From Streptomyces sp. NBC_00461 (GTDB lineage Bacteria > Actinomycetota > Actinomycetes > Streptomycetales > Streptomycetaceae), in contig NZ_CP107902.1 in NCBI RefSeq assembly GCF_036013935.1, forward strand, positions 4,249,001 through 4,313,000: a DNA stretch of 64,000 nucleotides, given 5' to 3'. The notes beneath the pieces are model-generated. The model was not told where the DNA came from and did no database searches. It was given only the letters and a program-made list of their open reading frames with translations. Both the position numbers and the translations under genes were made by a program. Each line of letters starts with the position of its first letter. Positions within the stretch are counted from its first letter, which is position 1. Shown here in pieces: positions 15,423-23,553 of the stretch.

Positions 15423-16467
15423 CCGGTGGGAGCCGGTCGCGTTCAAGGTCCGCATCGACGAGGTGCTGCGCCGGTTCGTCGCCCAGGAAGCCGATCAGTT
15501 CGCCGCGATCGATCCGCTCCTGGGCCCGGTGGCCGTGCAGTTGGAGGCCGCGGTCGCAGAGGGCAAACGCCTGCGCGCGGCGTTCTGCTACTGGGGCTGG
15601 CGCGCGGGGGGCCAGCCGGACAGCGACGCGCTGGTACGGGCGGCGGCGTCGATGGAGCTTGTGCACGCCGCCGCGGTCGTTCACGACGACCTCATCGACG
15701 GCAGTCCGCTGCGGCACGGGCGCCCCACGGCCCATGTCGCCCTGCGCGATGCCGTACGGCGTCGTCCGCGCGGTGCGGCGGCGGCGAGGTCGCTGGCGAT
15801 GCTGATGGGAGACCTGTTGATGGCGCTGGCCGGGCAGTTGTTCGCCACCAGCGGCCTGCCCGCCGCGTACCTCGCCCGTGCCCGCCCCCTGTGGTCGGTG
15901 ATGGCCCGGGAACTGATCGCGGGCGAGTGCCTGGAGATCCTGCGTACCGGAGCCGGTCCGGACACCGCGGCGTCGCTGAAGGTGATCCGCTACAAGACCG
16001 CCAAGTACACCGTCGAGCAGCCCCTGCTGATCGGCGGCGCCCTGGCCGGGGCCGGCACACGGCTGCGCGAGGGCTACTCCGCGTACGGGCTGCCGCTGGG
16101 CGAGGCGTTCCAGCTGCGGGACGACCTGCTCGGTCTGTTCGGGGACCCGGGACGCACCGGCAAGGCCAACGCCGACGATGTGGAAGGCCACCGGCCCACG
16201 GCCTTGCTGGCAGAGACCTGGCGCCTGGCCGGGGAGGACGACCGCGCGCGGTTGCGCGCCCTGCTGGGCCGGCGCCGCCTGGACTCGGAGGCCCTGGACA
16301 CGGTCCGCGAGGTGATGCGCGTGCTGAGGGCGCCCGACCGCATCGAGGACATGATCGGCGTACGGGTGGAGGAGGCGCTCGGTGCTCTCGACGAGCTGGA
16401 CGTGGCGGCCCCCGCCCACACCGCCCTGACCGCACTGGCCCGCTCCGCGGCGGACCGCCAGTTCTGA
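15412..16467 (+). CDS. Polyprenyl (geranylgeranyl-type) diphosphate synthase
   Basis: Product of 351 residues, all-alpha trans-prenyltransferase. The first Asp-rich motif is HDDLIDGSPLRHGRPT (DDxxD, D about 92). The second is FQLRDDLLGLFGD (D about 236), followed by the family's GKANADDVEGHRPT. It condenses isopentenyl diphosphate onto an allylic diphosphate. Chain length cannot be read reliably. It starts at ATG 15412 (or 15415) inside the end of the upstream gene and is followed 26 bases later by an MpaB-family oxygenase. Confidence 0.88.
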   Translation: MMTDRWEPVAFKVRIDEVLRRFVAQEADQFAAIDPLLGPVAVQLEAAVAEGKRLRAAFCYWGWRAGGQPDSDALVRAAASMELVHAAAVVHDDLIDGSPLRHGRPTAHVALRDAVRRRPRGAAAARSLAMLMGDLLMALAGQLFATSGLPAAYLARARPLWSVMARELIAGECLEILRTGAGPDTAASLKVIRYKTAKYTVEQPLLIGGALAGAGTRLREGYSAYGLPLGEAFQLRDDLLGLFGDPGRTGKANADDVEGHRPTALLAETWRLAGEDDRARLRALLGRRRLDSEALDTVREVMRVLRAPDRIEDMIGVRVEEALGALDELDVAAPAHTALTALARSAADRQF

Positions 16468-16493
16468 GAACTCAGCCACAACGGAGCCCCGCC

Positions 16494-17660
16494 ATGACGA
16501 TGACGTACACCGACGCGTCGATGGACGCCCTGCGGCAGGCCGGTGACGAACTCGCCGACGCCACCGTCGCCACGCTCTTCGAACGCGGCGAGGTGGGCAC
16601 GTTCAACACCCTGATGCGCTACGTCTCCAGCGCCGGCGCTCCCCTGCCGGAAGGTCTGCCCGACGTCGCGCGGGAGTACCTCGAGGCCACCCGTGTCCCG
16701 CCGGCGTGGGTGGACTGGTCGGAGATGGAGAAGGCCCGGCTGTTCTTCATCGACAACAACGTGCACATCTCCACCGCGCTGTCCTTCGCCTCCATGCCCG
16801 CCTGCTACGTCGTACCGCATGTGGCGAAGCTGCTGTCGGCCACCCACGGACTGAAATACCCCTCCAAACGGATGGCGGAGACAGGCCAGTTCACCGTCTA
16901 CCTGATGCAGCCCGACGCCTTCGAAGCCGGCGGCCGCTTCATCCCCGCCGCCCAGAAGGTCCGCCTCCTGCACGCCTCCATCCGCCACCACCTGGGGCGC
17001 GAGAACCGATGGGACGCCGACGCGCTGGGAGTGCCGATCTGCCAGGAGGACATGATCGGCGGCCAGATGTTCTTCTCCCTGCTCGTGCTGGACAGCCTGC
17101 ACCGCCTCGGCATCCACATGTCACAGGAAGGCGCGGAAGCCTACTACTACGCGTGGCGGGTGGTCGGAGCCGTGCTCGGCGTCGACCAGGACGCGGTCCC
17201 CCAGACCCTCGACGAGGCCCGCCAGTTCCTCGACCTGTACATGATCCGGCACATGGGGCCTTCCGAAGAGGGCGCGCAGCTGACCCGGCAGCTCATCGAC
17301 CTCTACGAGGAGATCGTGCCCGGCACCTTCTTCGACCCGATCGTCTCCGCTCTGATCCGCCACCTCATCGGCGACACCTGCGCCGGCTGGCTCGACGTAC
17401 CGCGCACGTCGTGGGACACCGTCGTGAAGGCCGTGCCCCACCTCCTCGGCGTCCTGGAGACCATCGAGGACCGCTCCCCCCTCGGTGCCTGGGCCCTGGA
17501 CCGCCTCGGCCACCTCACCACCGTATTCGAACTGTCCTCCCTCACCCGCGGGCGCGTCATGCACTACGCCATCCCCGACCAGCTCAAGAAGGACTACGGC
17601 ATCTCCCATCCGGTGCCCCGCACCCGCCGATGGGATCCACCGGCGGCCACAGTCTGTTGA
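16494..17660 (+). CDS. MpaB/rubber-oxygenase (Lcp)-like heme oxygenase, DUF2236 family
   Basis: Product of 388 residues without a signal peptide. It resembles the DUF2236/latex-clearing-protein family of b-type-heme dioxygenases: an N-terminal helical region (MEKARLFFIDNNVHISTALS), the core KRMAETGQFTVYLMQPDAFE and AAQKVRLLHASIRHHLG, with R, T and H candidates for heme-pocket residues, and QEDMIGGQMFFSLLVLDSL. Known members cleave isoprenoid double bonds in rubber, or farnesyl chains in mycophenolate biosynthesis (MpaB). Pairing with a prenyl-diphosphate synthase suggests oxidative cleavage of a polyprenyl product made next door (inference). No gene is seen in the 219 bases downstream. Confidence 0.75.
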   Translation: MTMTYTDASMDALRQAGDELADATVATLFERGEVGTFNTLMRYVSSAGAPLPEGLPDVAREYLEATRVPPAWVDWSEMEKARLFFIDNNVHISTALSFASMPACYVVPHVAKLLSATHGLKYPSKRMAETGQFTVYLMQPDAFEAGGRFIPAAQKVRLLHASIRHHLGRENRWDADALGVPICQEDMIGGQMFFSLLVLDSLHRLGIHMSQEGAEAYYYAWRVVGAVLGVDQDAVPQTLDEARQFLDLYMIRHMGPSEEGAQLTRQLIDLYEEIVPGTFFDPIVSALIRHLIGDTCAGWLDVPRTSWDTVVKAVPHLLGVLETIEDRSPLGAWALDRLGHLTTVFELSSLTRGRVMHYAIPDQLKKDYGISHPVPRTRRWDPPAATVC

Positions 17661-17879
17661 TCACGCACATGCCCAAGCTCCGTAGCAGTTCCTCCCGGTC
17701 GGCCGGAGGCTGGTCCAAAGGGAATTCCTCACTGACGCACCTTCAGCATCGGCCACGCTCAACAACGTGACAGTGCCGCCCACGGAGTTCGAACGAACCG
17801 TCACCGCGGCCCGGTCACGCTCGCACCTGGAGCCTCAAGCCGCATAAGGAAGTCCTCCGGGGGAGCCTCCCCTTGCCGC

Positions 17880-18740
17880 TCAGCCCCGGCCCTCCTGCAC
17901 ACCCAGGGCGACGCGGAGCATGGCGAGCACCTCCTCCTGCCTCGGAACCAGATAGAAGTGGTCTCCGGCGAACCTCTCCATCCGGAACCCGGCCTGCGTG
18001 GCCCCCGACCATCCGGCCATCTCCGCGCCGGTTACGTAAGGGTCGGCAACTGCGCTGAGCGCCAGAACCGGTGTCACTGCGAGTGGTTCAGCCAATGGCT
18101 CGTAAGCCTCAAGCAGGTTGAAATCTGCACGGATATAGGGCAGGACCAGATCGCGCAGCTCCAGATCCTCCAGGACCAGAGCATCGGTGCCTCCCATCTT
18201 CATCAGTTCTGCGGCGAGGGTCGCGTCGTCCAGCCCTGCGATGGGTGGTCTGCTGTCGGCGACCTGCGGCGAACGGCACGCCGAGGCGAACAGATGAACG
18301 GGTGCCTGACCGATCTCCTCAAGATGACGAGCCGCCTCATAGGCAACCAGAGCGCCCAGGCTGTGACCGAACAGGGCCGTCGGGCGCTCGTCCAGCGTGG
18401 CGATCGCTTCGCCGACTTCGCGGCCGAGTTGCTCCAGACTCTCGGGAAACGGGTCTCCGAAACGATCGGCCCGACCCGGATACTGGACACTGACCACCTC
18501 GACGTCGGGTCCCATGGTCCAGGAGCGGAAGGCCGCAGCAGAGCCGCCCGCGTGCGCGAAACAGACGAGGCGCGCCTGGGCACCGGGTATGGGCCGGGGG
18601 CAGCGGAACCAGATATCGGACGAGGTCCGCGGAGCAGGACGAATTCTCAACTCCCCACCATATCTTCCATCTCCGAGTGAATCACCGCCGATAATCCCTG
18701 CTCCGACGATCGCGACCTCGGCGGGTGTGCTGTCAGGCAT
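17880..18740 (-). CDS. Type II thioesterase (alpha/beta hydrolase)
   Basis: Product of 286 residues. From residue about 45 it follows type II thioesterases of NRPS/PKS clusters: RLVCFAHAGGSAAAFRSW, VQYPGRADRF, the nucleophile elbow GHSLGA (S about 126), a central Asp (VADPYVTG) and the catalytic His in GDHFYL (about 259). Such enzymes unload misprimed carrier proteins, here probably the A-PCP protein of the same block. The first 30 residues are odd: EVAIVGAGIIGGDS looks like the FAD-binding start of an oxidoreductase rather than a thioesterase leader. Confidence 0.85.
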   Translation of the reverse strand: MPDSTPAEVAIVGAGIIGGDSLGDGRYGGELRIRPAPRTSSDIWFRCPRPIPGAQARLVCFAHAGGSAAAFRSWTMGPDVEVVSVQYPGRADRFGDPFPESLEQLGREVGEAIATLDERPTALFGHSLGALVAYEAARHLEEIGQAPVHLFASACRSPQVADSRPPIAGLDDATLAAELMKMGGTDALVLEDLELRDLVLPYIRADFNLLEAYEPLAEPLAVTPVLALSAVADPYVTGAEMAGWSGATQAGFRMERFAGDHFYLVPRQEEVLAMLRVALGVQEGRG

Positions 18741-18900
18741 GCTGCCCTTTCGTCCAGGTGATCATGAGGCCGCCGAGTGGCGCCTGGAGTTCGTGATCGT
18801 CAAGCAGGCGAAGGACTTCCAGCGCGACCTGAGCGGCCCCGCCATTTCTCGTGAGTTATCGAGGTCACCCATCATCAACCGCCGATCACCGGAGAGGTTT

Positions 18901-19944
18901 TCACAAGCTGAGGCTCCACTGGACGGTGCACCAGTCCGGATGGTAGGCCGCCGGCATAAGCCCTTCGAGCCGCCATCCGCCCCCTTGCATGAGGGCAGTG
19001 GTCGCGGGCGACGCCGGCTGATGCGTATAGAGCTTCCGGCCCAGGGTTCCGAAGAGTCGGGGTATCTCGTCGAGCATGAAGCCGAACGCTTCGGGAGACT
19101 TCGCGCACAGCGGCATGAGCTTCACCGGGTCGCCCTTCTTGGGGCCGGCGGCGACGGTTCCCTGGATCGCCCCGGAGGAGTCGGCCGCCACATAAATGAT
19201 CTTGTATTTCTGATTGAGGTTCCTGCCGAACCTGCGGTCGTGGCCATCGAACAACGCCCGTACCCAGTCGTCGTCCACGCCCTGGAAGGCGCTGGGCATT
19301 GAATCCAGGATGAGATCGCGCACCACGGCCGCGTCGCCGTCCTCGAACAGGCGCATGTGCAGGTCACACGGTGACTCGCCGCCTGCCGCGACGAGCCCGC
19401 GGTAGAGAATCAGCTCGGTCATGCCGGGCTTGTACTGGCTCGGCGACTCCCCTGCGAGCCTGAACCCGTGGCGCGTGAAGAACGTGATGGCCGGTGTGTT
19501 CTCCGCGGCGACCGTGCAGTAGAGCTGCCGAGCGCCCTGCTCCCAGGCGAAATCCAGGGCGGCGCGGAGGAGCACGCTCCCGAAGCCGTCGCGCCGGCGA
19601 CGGCTCGGAATCAGGATCAGCGGGCTGATCTTGACAGTTCCCTGCCGTTTGACCGCGAGGTGCAGGACGCCCAGTCGCTGCGCTTGCGGCGAGCCGTCCG
19701 ACCAGAGGACAAAGGTTCGCTGCGCCACTGAGAAATGGCCGTAGCTGTCGGTTCCCGCGGCGAGATGAGCGTCGAGGACCCTGTCCGCGTGCGCCTCGTG
19801 ATCTCCGTCGTAGAAGGGGTCGAGACTGGACGCGAAGAGACTTCTCAAGAATTCCCGGTCGTCTTCAGTCGCGAGCGCTACGACGGGACCCGATGGACAT
19901 CGTGAGGCTTCATCGCTGAATTTGTTATTTATAAGGATTGTCAT
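18901..19944 (-). CDS. Two-domain GNAT acyl/aminoacyl transferase (block 1)
   Basis: Product of 347 residues. The first GNAT domain (about 20-180) has RQGTVKISPLILIPSRRRR, the acetyl-CoA loop DGFGSVLL and ENTPAITFFTRHGFRLAGES. A second, more divergent domain (195-347) contains NQKYKIIYVAADSSGAIQGT and LMPAAYHPDWCTVQW. It is a close paralogue of 32824-33924 in block 2 along its whole length. The role is unproven: N-acylation of the product (self-resistance) or transfer of an aminoacyl group from the A-PCP protein are both plausible. Confidence 0.8.
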   Translation of the reverse strand: MTILINNKFSDEASRCPSGPVVALATEDDREFLRSLFASSLDPFYDGDHEAHADRVLDAHLAAGTDSYGHFSVAQRTFVLWSDGSPQAQRLGVLHLAVKRQGTVKISPLILIPSRRRRDGFGSVLLRAALDFAWEQGARQLYCTVAAENTPAITFFTRHGFRLAGESPSQYKPGMTELILYRGLVAAGGESPCDLHMRLFEDGDAAVVRDLILDSMPSAFQGVDDDWVRALFDGHDRRFGRNLNQKYKIIYVAADSSGAIQGTVAAGPKKGDPVKLMPLCAKSPEAFGFMLDEIPRLFGTLGRKLYTHQPASPATTALMQGGGWRLEGLMPAAYHPDWCTVQWSLSL

Positions 19945-20025
19945 CGAACATCAGCCTTGTCTGGTCGGGTAATGTAAGACGCATTCAAGTGATCTCCGGG
20001 ACGCGTGAGCAGCGCGTCAGGCGGG

Positions 20026-20345
20026 TCATTCGCCAGGCCGGGCCATGAGGTGACGGCGCCCGCCGACCCCGGAGACCTCGATGACGAGCCCTCCGAGCTG
20101 TGTGCCGAGCGAACTGCCCGCGACGGTCCCCGTCATGACCCAGGTGAAAGCCTGCGCAGTGGTACCGCTGGGCGCATGGGTGCCGACCAGCTCGTACTGA
20201 ACCGCCGTCAGCGGCCCCAACGCCGTCCCGCCGACGGCTGGAGCCAGCGCCATCGTCCACAAATCCGTCGCGACCAGTGGCAGCAGAAGCCCCGCCGCGA
20301 ACAGGGCGACCAGAAGGTGACACCAGGAAAAGGGGACAGCCGTAG
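20026..20345 (-). pseudogene. C-terminal remnant of MFS exporter (block 1)
   Basis: With one frame change the strand reads LLVALFAAGLLLPLVATDL, MALAPAVGGTALGPLTAVQY, ELVGTHAPSGTTAQAFTWV and GSSLGTQLGGLVIEV. These align with ALALGGVIIAPVTAVEYELV ... APSGAITEAFTWVI in the intact exporter at 39533-40852. Roughly the last four helices remain; the ending is unrelated. The exporter of block 1 is lost. Confidence 0.75.
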
Positions 20346-20355
20346 GCTGAGGCCT

Positions 20356-21576
20356 TCACGACGCGTCCTCCGTCACGAGTTCGAAGGCGTCCAAGACCTC
20401 GGTCATCCGGTCCTCCACGACCTGACGGGACGGGCCGACAATCTGCACGTAACCGGCGGAGGCGTGGGAGGCCCGCTGATCGGGCAGGTCGTCGCCGCTC
20501 GCGACGTTCATCCGGCCGCGAACCACCCCGGGCATTGAGAGCAGCGTCTCCAGGGGCGTGACCTTGACGACGCGACCGGGCTTGTAGGGGAGCAACAGGT
20601 CTCCGGCACAGCGCGGCGCCGAGTACTCCAGCGATGGCACGCGGCCCAGGTATGTGTCGAGCGTCGCAGCCATCATGTCGAAGTTCCGGGCGAGCCCATG
20701 GTTGGTGGGCAGCTCGCAGCCGGCGAGCCTGGCTCCCACCTCGCTCATGTGGACGCCACCGTCGTCTGATCGAAAGAACTCCATGTGCAGGTAGCCGTGG
20801 TCGATGCGCATACCGTCGACGATGCGCTGAACCAGTTCCTTCGCGTCTACGCCCAGTTCATCGTCGACGCCGAGGCTGATGGAGCCGTTGATGCCGCCGT
20901 AGACGGTCTCCAGCAGCGCGCACGGCGTCCACGAGACGTAGGTGTCGAGGACCCGTCCGTGAGCGACGAGAGCGCACAACTGGTACTCGCGTCCGGTGAG
21001 GAACTCCTCCACCATCCACCGCCGTGAGGAAGGCAGTGGAAGGAGCCTCGCGAGATCATGCTCGTCGTCGAGCTTGTAGGTGTCGATGGATGACCAGCCA
21101 TCGACCGGCTTGAGGATAAGCGGCCATCCGTGCACGGACGCGAAGCCGAGGACGTCGTCGCCGTCCGCGACCTCAGCGAACTCCGCACAGGGGATGCCGA
21201 TTTCCCGGAACCGCCGCTTCATTGCGGTCTTGTCCCGGACCCAGGCGACCTGCTCGGCGTCGAGGTGTGGCAGGCCAACGAGGCCGGCGAACCTCTGGGA
21301 GATCTCCTGCAGGGGCTCCTGTGGGTTGCAGAAGTGGGCCGGTCGTACCGGGAGCCCCGCCACCCAGGTGAGGTAGCGCTCAGCCTCCCGCCAGATGTCG
21401 GCGTCGGCGGCGATTGTGAACGTGGGGATGTCCGCCGTGCGCAGGAGGTGGTCAGCGGGCAGTGAGGAGAGGTGCTCTTCGAACCTCAAGAGCACGAGGT
21501 CGAGATCGTCTCGGCTCAGGACGTGATCGGTGAAGGTGCCGGGCCGGCCATCGACGAGCAGGAGACAGGGACGCAT
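20356..21576 (-). CDS. ATP-grasp ligase (block 1)
   Basis: Product of 406 residues. An N-terminal Rossmann-like domain is followed by the ATP-grasp core: DKTAMKRRFREIGIPCAEFA, WPLILKPVDGWSS (ATP-binding Lys), MVEEFLTGREYQ, and the Mg-binding HMEFFRSDDGGVHMSEVGAR and LAGCELPTNHGLA. Enzymes of this type join a carboxylate to an amine through an acyl phosphate, commonly as amino-acid or dipeptide ligases in peptidyl-antibiotic pathways. Its start overlaps the end of the aminotransferase pseudogene by about 60 bases. Predicted job: attach an amino acid to the nucleoside or to another amino acid. Confidence 0.82.
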   Translation of the reverse strand: MRPCLLLVDGRPGTFTDHVLSRDDLDLVLLRFEEHLSSLPADHLLRTADIPTFTIAADADIWREAERYLTWVAGLPVRPAHFCNPQEPLQEISQRFAGLVGLPHLDAEQVAWVRDKTAMKRRFREIGIPCAEFAEVADGDDVLGFASVHGWPLILKPVDGWSSIDTYKLDDEHDLARLLPLPSSRRWMVEEFLTGREYQLCALVAHGRVLDTYVSWTPCALLETVYGGINGSISLGVDDELGVDAKELVQRIVDGMRIDHGYLHMEFFRSDDGGVHMSEVGARLAGCELPTNHGLARNFDMMAATLDTYLGRVPSLEYSAPRCAGDLLLPYKPGRVVKVTPLETLLSMPGVVRGRMNVASGDDLPDQRASHASAGYVQIVGPSRQVVEDRMTEVLDAFELVTEDAS

Positions 21577-22499
21577 GACTTCTTTCCGGAGAGGACGAAG
21601 CGGACGAGGTCGCTGAAGCGGATCTGTTCTTCGGACGAGTACTCGGGCGCGACCGGGATGCTGAACGTTCGGGCCAGCAGGTCCCTGGTCCGGTCGAATC
21701 CGTCACGGGAGATCGCGCATGAGTCGCCCTCGGCGGGGTTCCGGGGGAAGCCGTCGGAGTAGAGCGACTTGCGGTCTGTGAGGACAGGGTGGTCGAGGAG
21801 GAAATACCGATCGAGCGCAAATGTCGGAATGGATCGTTCTTCCAGGAGCCGAAGGAATCTGTCGCGGTGTTCGGCGGCAGGCGTCACGATGCGCACGCCC
21901 AGCTTCGAGTCGCCTGGCCCCCGCGGTGCGAGCTCCATGCCCGGCAGATCGCTCAGGGCGTCCTGCGGGATCGCGTGGTTGCCTTCGAGGTCGGCACCGG
22001 TCTCCTCGAGTAGTCGCAGCTGCTGTGGCTGGGTGGCGCGGACTGCCTAACTGACCCCGAGGTTCTCGCCGTAGAAGGAATTCTCCTGCCACGTCGGGTA
22101 CGTGACCGGCAACCGCTGCGAGCCGTGATCGTGGTGGCTGCGCATGGTCTTCCAGTCCGCCCTCGGCGCCGACCATGGCACCGTCTGGGGGGACTTCGCC
22201 CATGGCCCGGGCGCAGCCCTCAATGACGAGAAGGTCGCCGCCGGGAGGTGGCCCCGGTCTCCCACGGCCGGCCTCGTCGTGGGCGGCGCCAGACGCCGAG
22301 CTTGCGTCGCGTCGCCCACGACGAGCATGTGCCGTGCGCCCGGCATCTGACGGAACTCCTCCTCGACCTTGGTGGCGAGGCTCTCCGTGACAGGGCCGTA
22401 CCGGAAGAGCCCGTCATCGTCGATGGCCGCACGCCATTCAGGTAGGTCCCACCAAGACAGATGGTTGACCCCATAGGGCAGACGCCGCATTTCATTCAC
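21516..22499 (-). pseudogene. Decayed DegT/DnrJ-type aminotransferase (block 1)
   Basis: The N-terminal piece MRRLPYGVNHLSWWDLPEW, then GLFRYGPVTES, aligns with MLRPFPYGANYLSLADTPEL of the intact enzyme at 38302. The region holding the PLP-binding Lys is deleted (around 22180-22310). The rest (DWKTMRSHHDHGS, SFYGENLG) hits a stop near 22047, and the C-terminal part (GDSKLGVRIVTPAAEHRDRF, SLYSDGFPRNP) continues in another frame. At least one deletion of about 150 codons and one or more frameshifts make it inactive. Confidence 0.8.
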
Positions 22500-22524
22500 C
22501 CGCTCGCAGCACGGATCCCCTACC

Positions 22525-23553
22525 TCAGCCGATCACTCGGCAGGAGGATGAGCGACGCAGACTGCGCGAAGCGCGAAGGTTCCTTGTCACCGTGAGCTTC
22601 TTGAGCCAGCGGTCACGTCCGTCGTACTTCGCGCGGAAAGGACGTCGGCCGTGCACCGCGGTGAAGTTGTCGACGTAGACGATGTCGCCTGGCTCGAGGA
22701 CGACGTCGTACTCGGCGATCATGAGCTTCTCGCAGATCTCCTTGAGCGCCTCCTCGGCCTCGGGATCGGTCCCGAAGGTCGTCATGTAGAAGGGGTCAAG
22801 CCGCAGGTAAGGCTCATCGGGGTGACCGAAAAGGACGGCCACGGGCTCCGGACTGTCCTGCAGCTTCCGGATCTCTGACAGTCCGAAATGGGTTCCGTCG
22901 TCGAGGGTCTGACCCAGATGCTCGGTGTCGGGATAGATCACGTAACGGGGCTCGGAGAGGATCTTCTTGGCATCTTCGCTGAGCTCGATGTCCCGAATCG
23001 AGGCGACCGTCGTGGGAACCCGGTCGAGGTTACGGATGCAGAGCAGGCCGACGTAGTCGCACCGATAGGGATGGAACGCGTCCTCGGTGTGCCACCCGAG
23101 CAGGACGTCACTGCTGTGGCCGCTCTGCTCGTGCTCGACGCCCGGCAGGGGCAGGACGTTCTGAATCAGACTGCCGTTCTGGAGGGTCGACCAACCGTAG
23201 ACCTCGCCGAGGCACATACCGGTGAGCGCGAGGAAGAGTTCCTCTCTCCGCAACGAGTCGGGTTCGGCCCAGCTCACCGGGGTCGGCTCGATCCCGTCCG
23301 GGTCCAGGCGGAAGCCTCGTATCGCGAACGCGCTACCGGTCTCCGCGTTGCGGAAACCGCTCAGCGCCTCGCGCAGACCGGCGGGGACGCCGGCCAGATA
23401 CCGCCACGCAAGGTCGTACAGGTCACCGGACCTCGGGTCGTGCCCCGCTCGCGCAATGTCGTGGATGACAGCGTCGAGCGCCTCGACATCTTCTTCGCTC
23501 AGCACATAGGTCACGAGCGTCTTGGGGGGCATGCGTGTATCCGCCTCTCTCAT
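22525..23553 (-). CDS. VioC/AsnO-type alpha-ketoglutarate dioxygenase (amino-acid beta-hydroxylase)
   Basis: Product of 342 residues. It matches VioC/OrfP-type non-heme iron oxygenases in order: LGEVYGWSTLQNG, the iron ligands in LGWHTEDAFHPYR (H about 154, E about 156), DYVGLLCIRN, the distal ligand in AVHGRRPF (H about 301) and the ketoglutarate-side Arg in YDGRDRWLK. These enzymes hydroxylate Arg (VioC) or Asn (AsnO) at the beta carbon. The VioC stretch RVDGD that contacts the guanidine is RLDPFY here (about 250), so the exact substrate is open. The ATG overlaps the NRPS stop by 4 bases (ATGA), giving tight coupling to the arginine-type A-PCP-methyltransferase. Confidence 0.85.
   Translation of the reverse strand: MREADTRMPPKTLVTYVLSEEDVEALDAVIHDIARAGHDPRSGDLYDLAWRYLAGVPAGLREALSGFRNAETGSAFAIRGFRLDPDGIEPTPVSWAEPDSLRREELFLALTGMCLGEVYGWSTLQNGSLIQNVLPLPGVEHEQSGHSSDVLLGWHTEDAFHPYRCDYVGLLCIRNLDRVPTTVASIRDIELSEDAKKILSEPRYVIYPDTEHLGQTLDDGTHFGLSEIRKLQDSPEPVAVLFGHPDEPYLRLDPFYMTTFGTDPEAEEALKEICEKLMIAEYDVVLEPGDIVYVDNFTAVHGRRPFRAKYDGRDRWLKKLTVTRNLRASRSLRRSSSCRVIG

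Noticed and set aside
15426..17660. A 744-codon plus-strand frame spanning the prenyl synthase and oxygenase
   Set aside because: Its first two thirds are the arginine-rich shadow of the prenyl synthase in another frame; only the last 388 codons, starting at 16494, are a real protein.
18741..18900. A plus-strand gene containing EAAEWRLEFVIVKQAKDF
   Set aside because: The protein-like stretch is short, has no start or ribosome site and merges into antisense of the GNAT gene; too little to call more than possible debris.
22525..23553. Membership of a viomycin/capreomycin cluster because of the VioC-like enzyme
   Set aside because: No capreomycidine synthase, diaminopropionate genes or multi-module NRPS are present; the neighbours fit a nucleoside pathway better.
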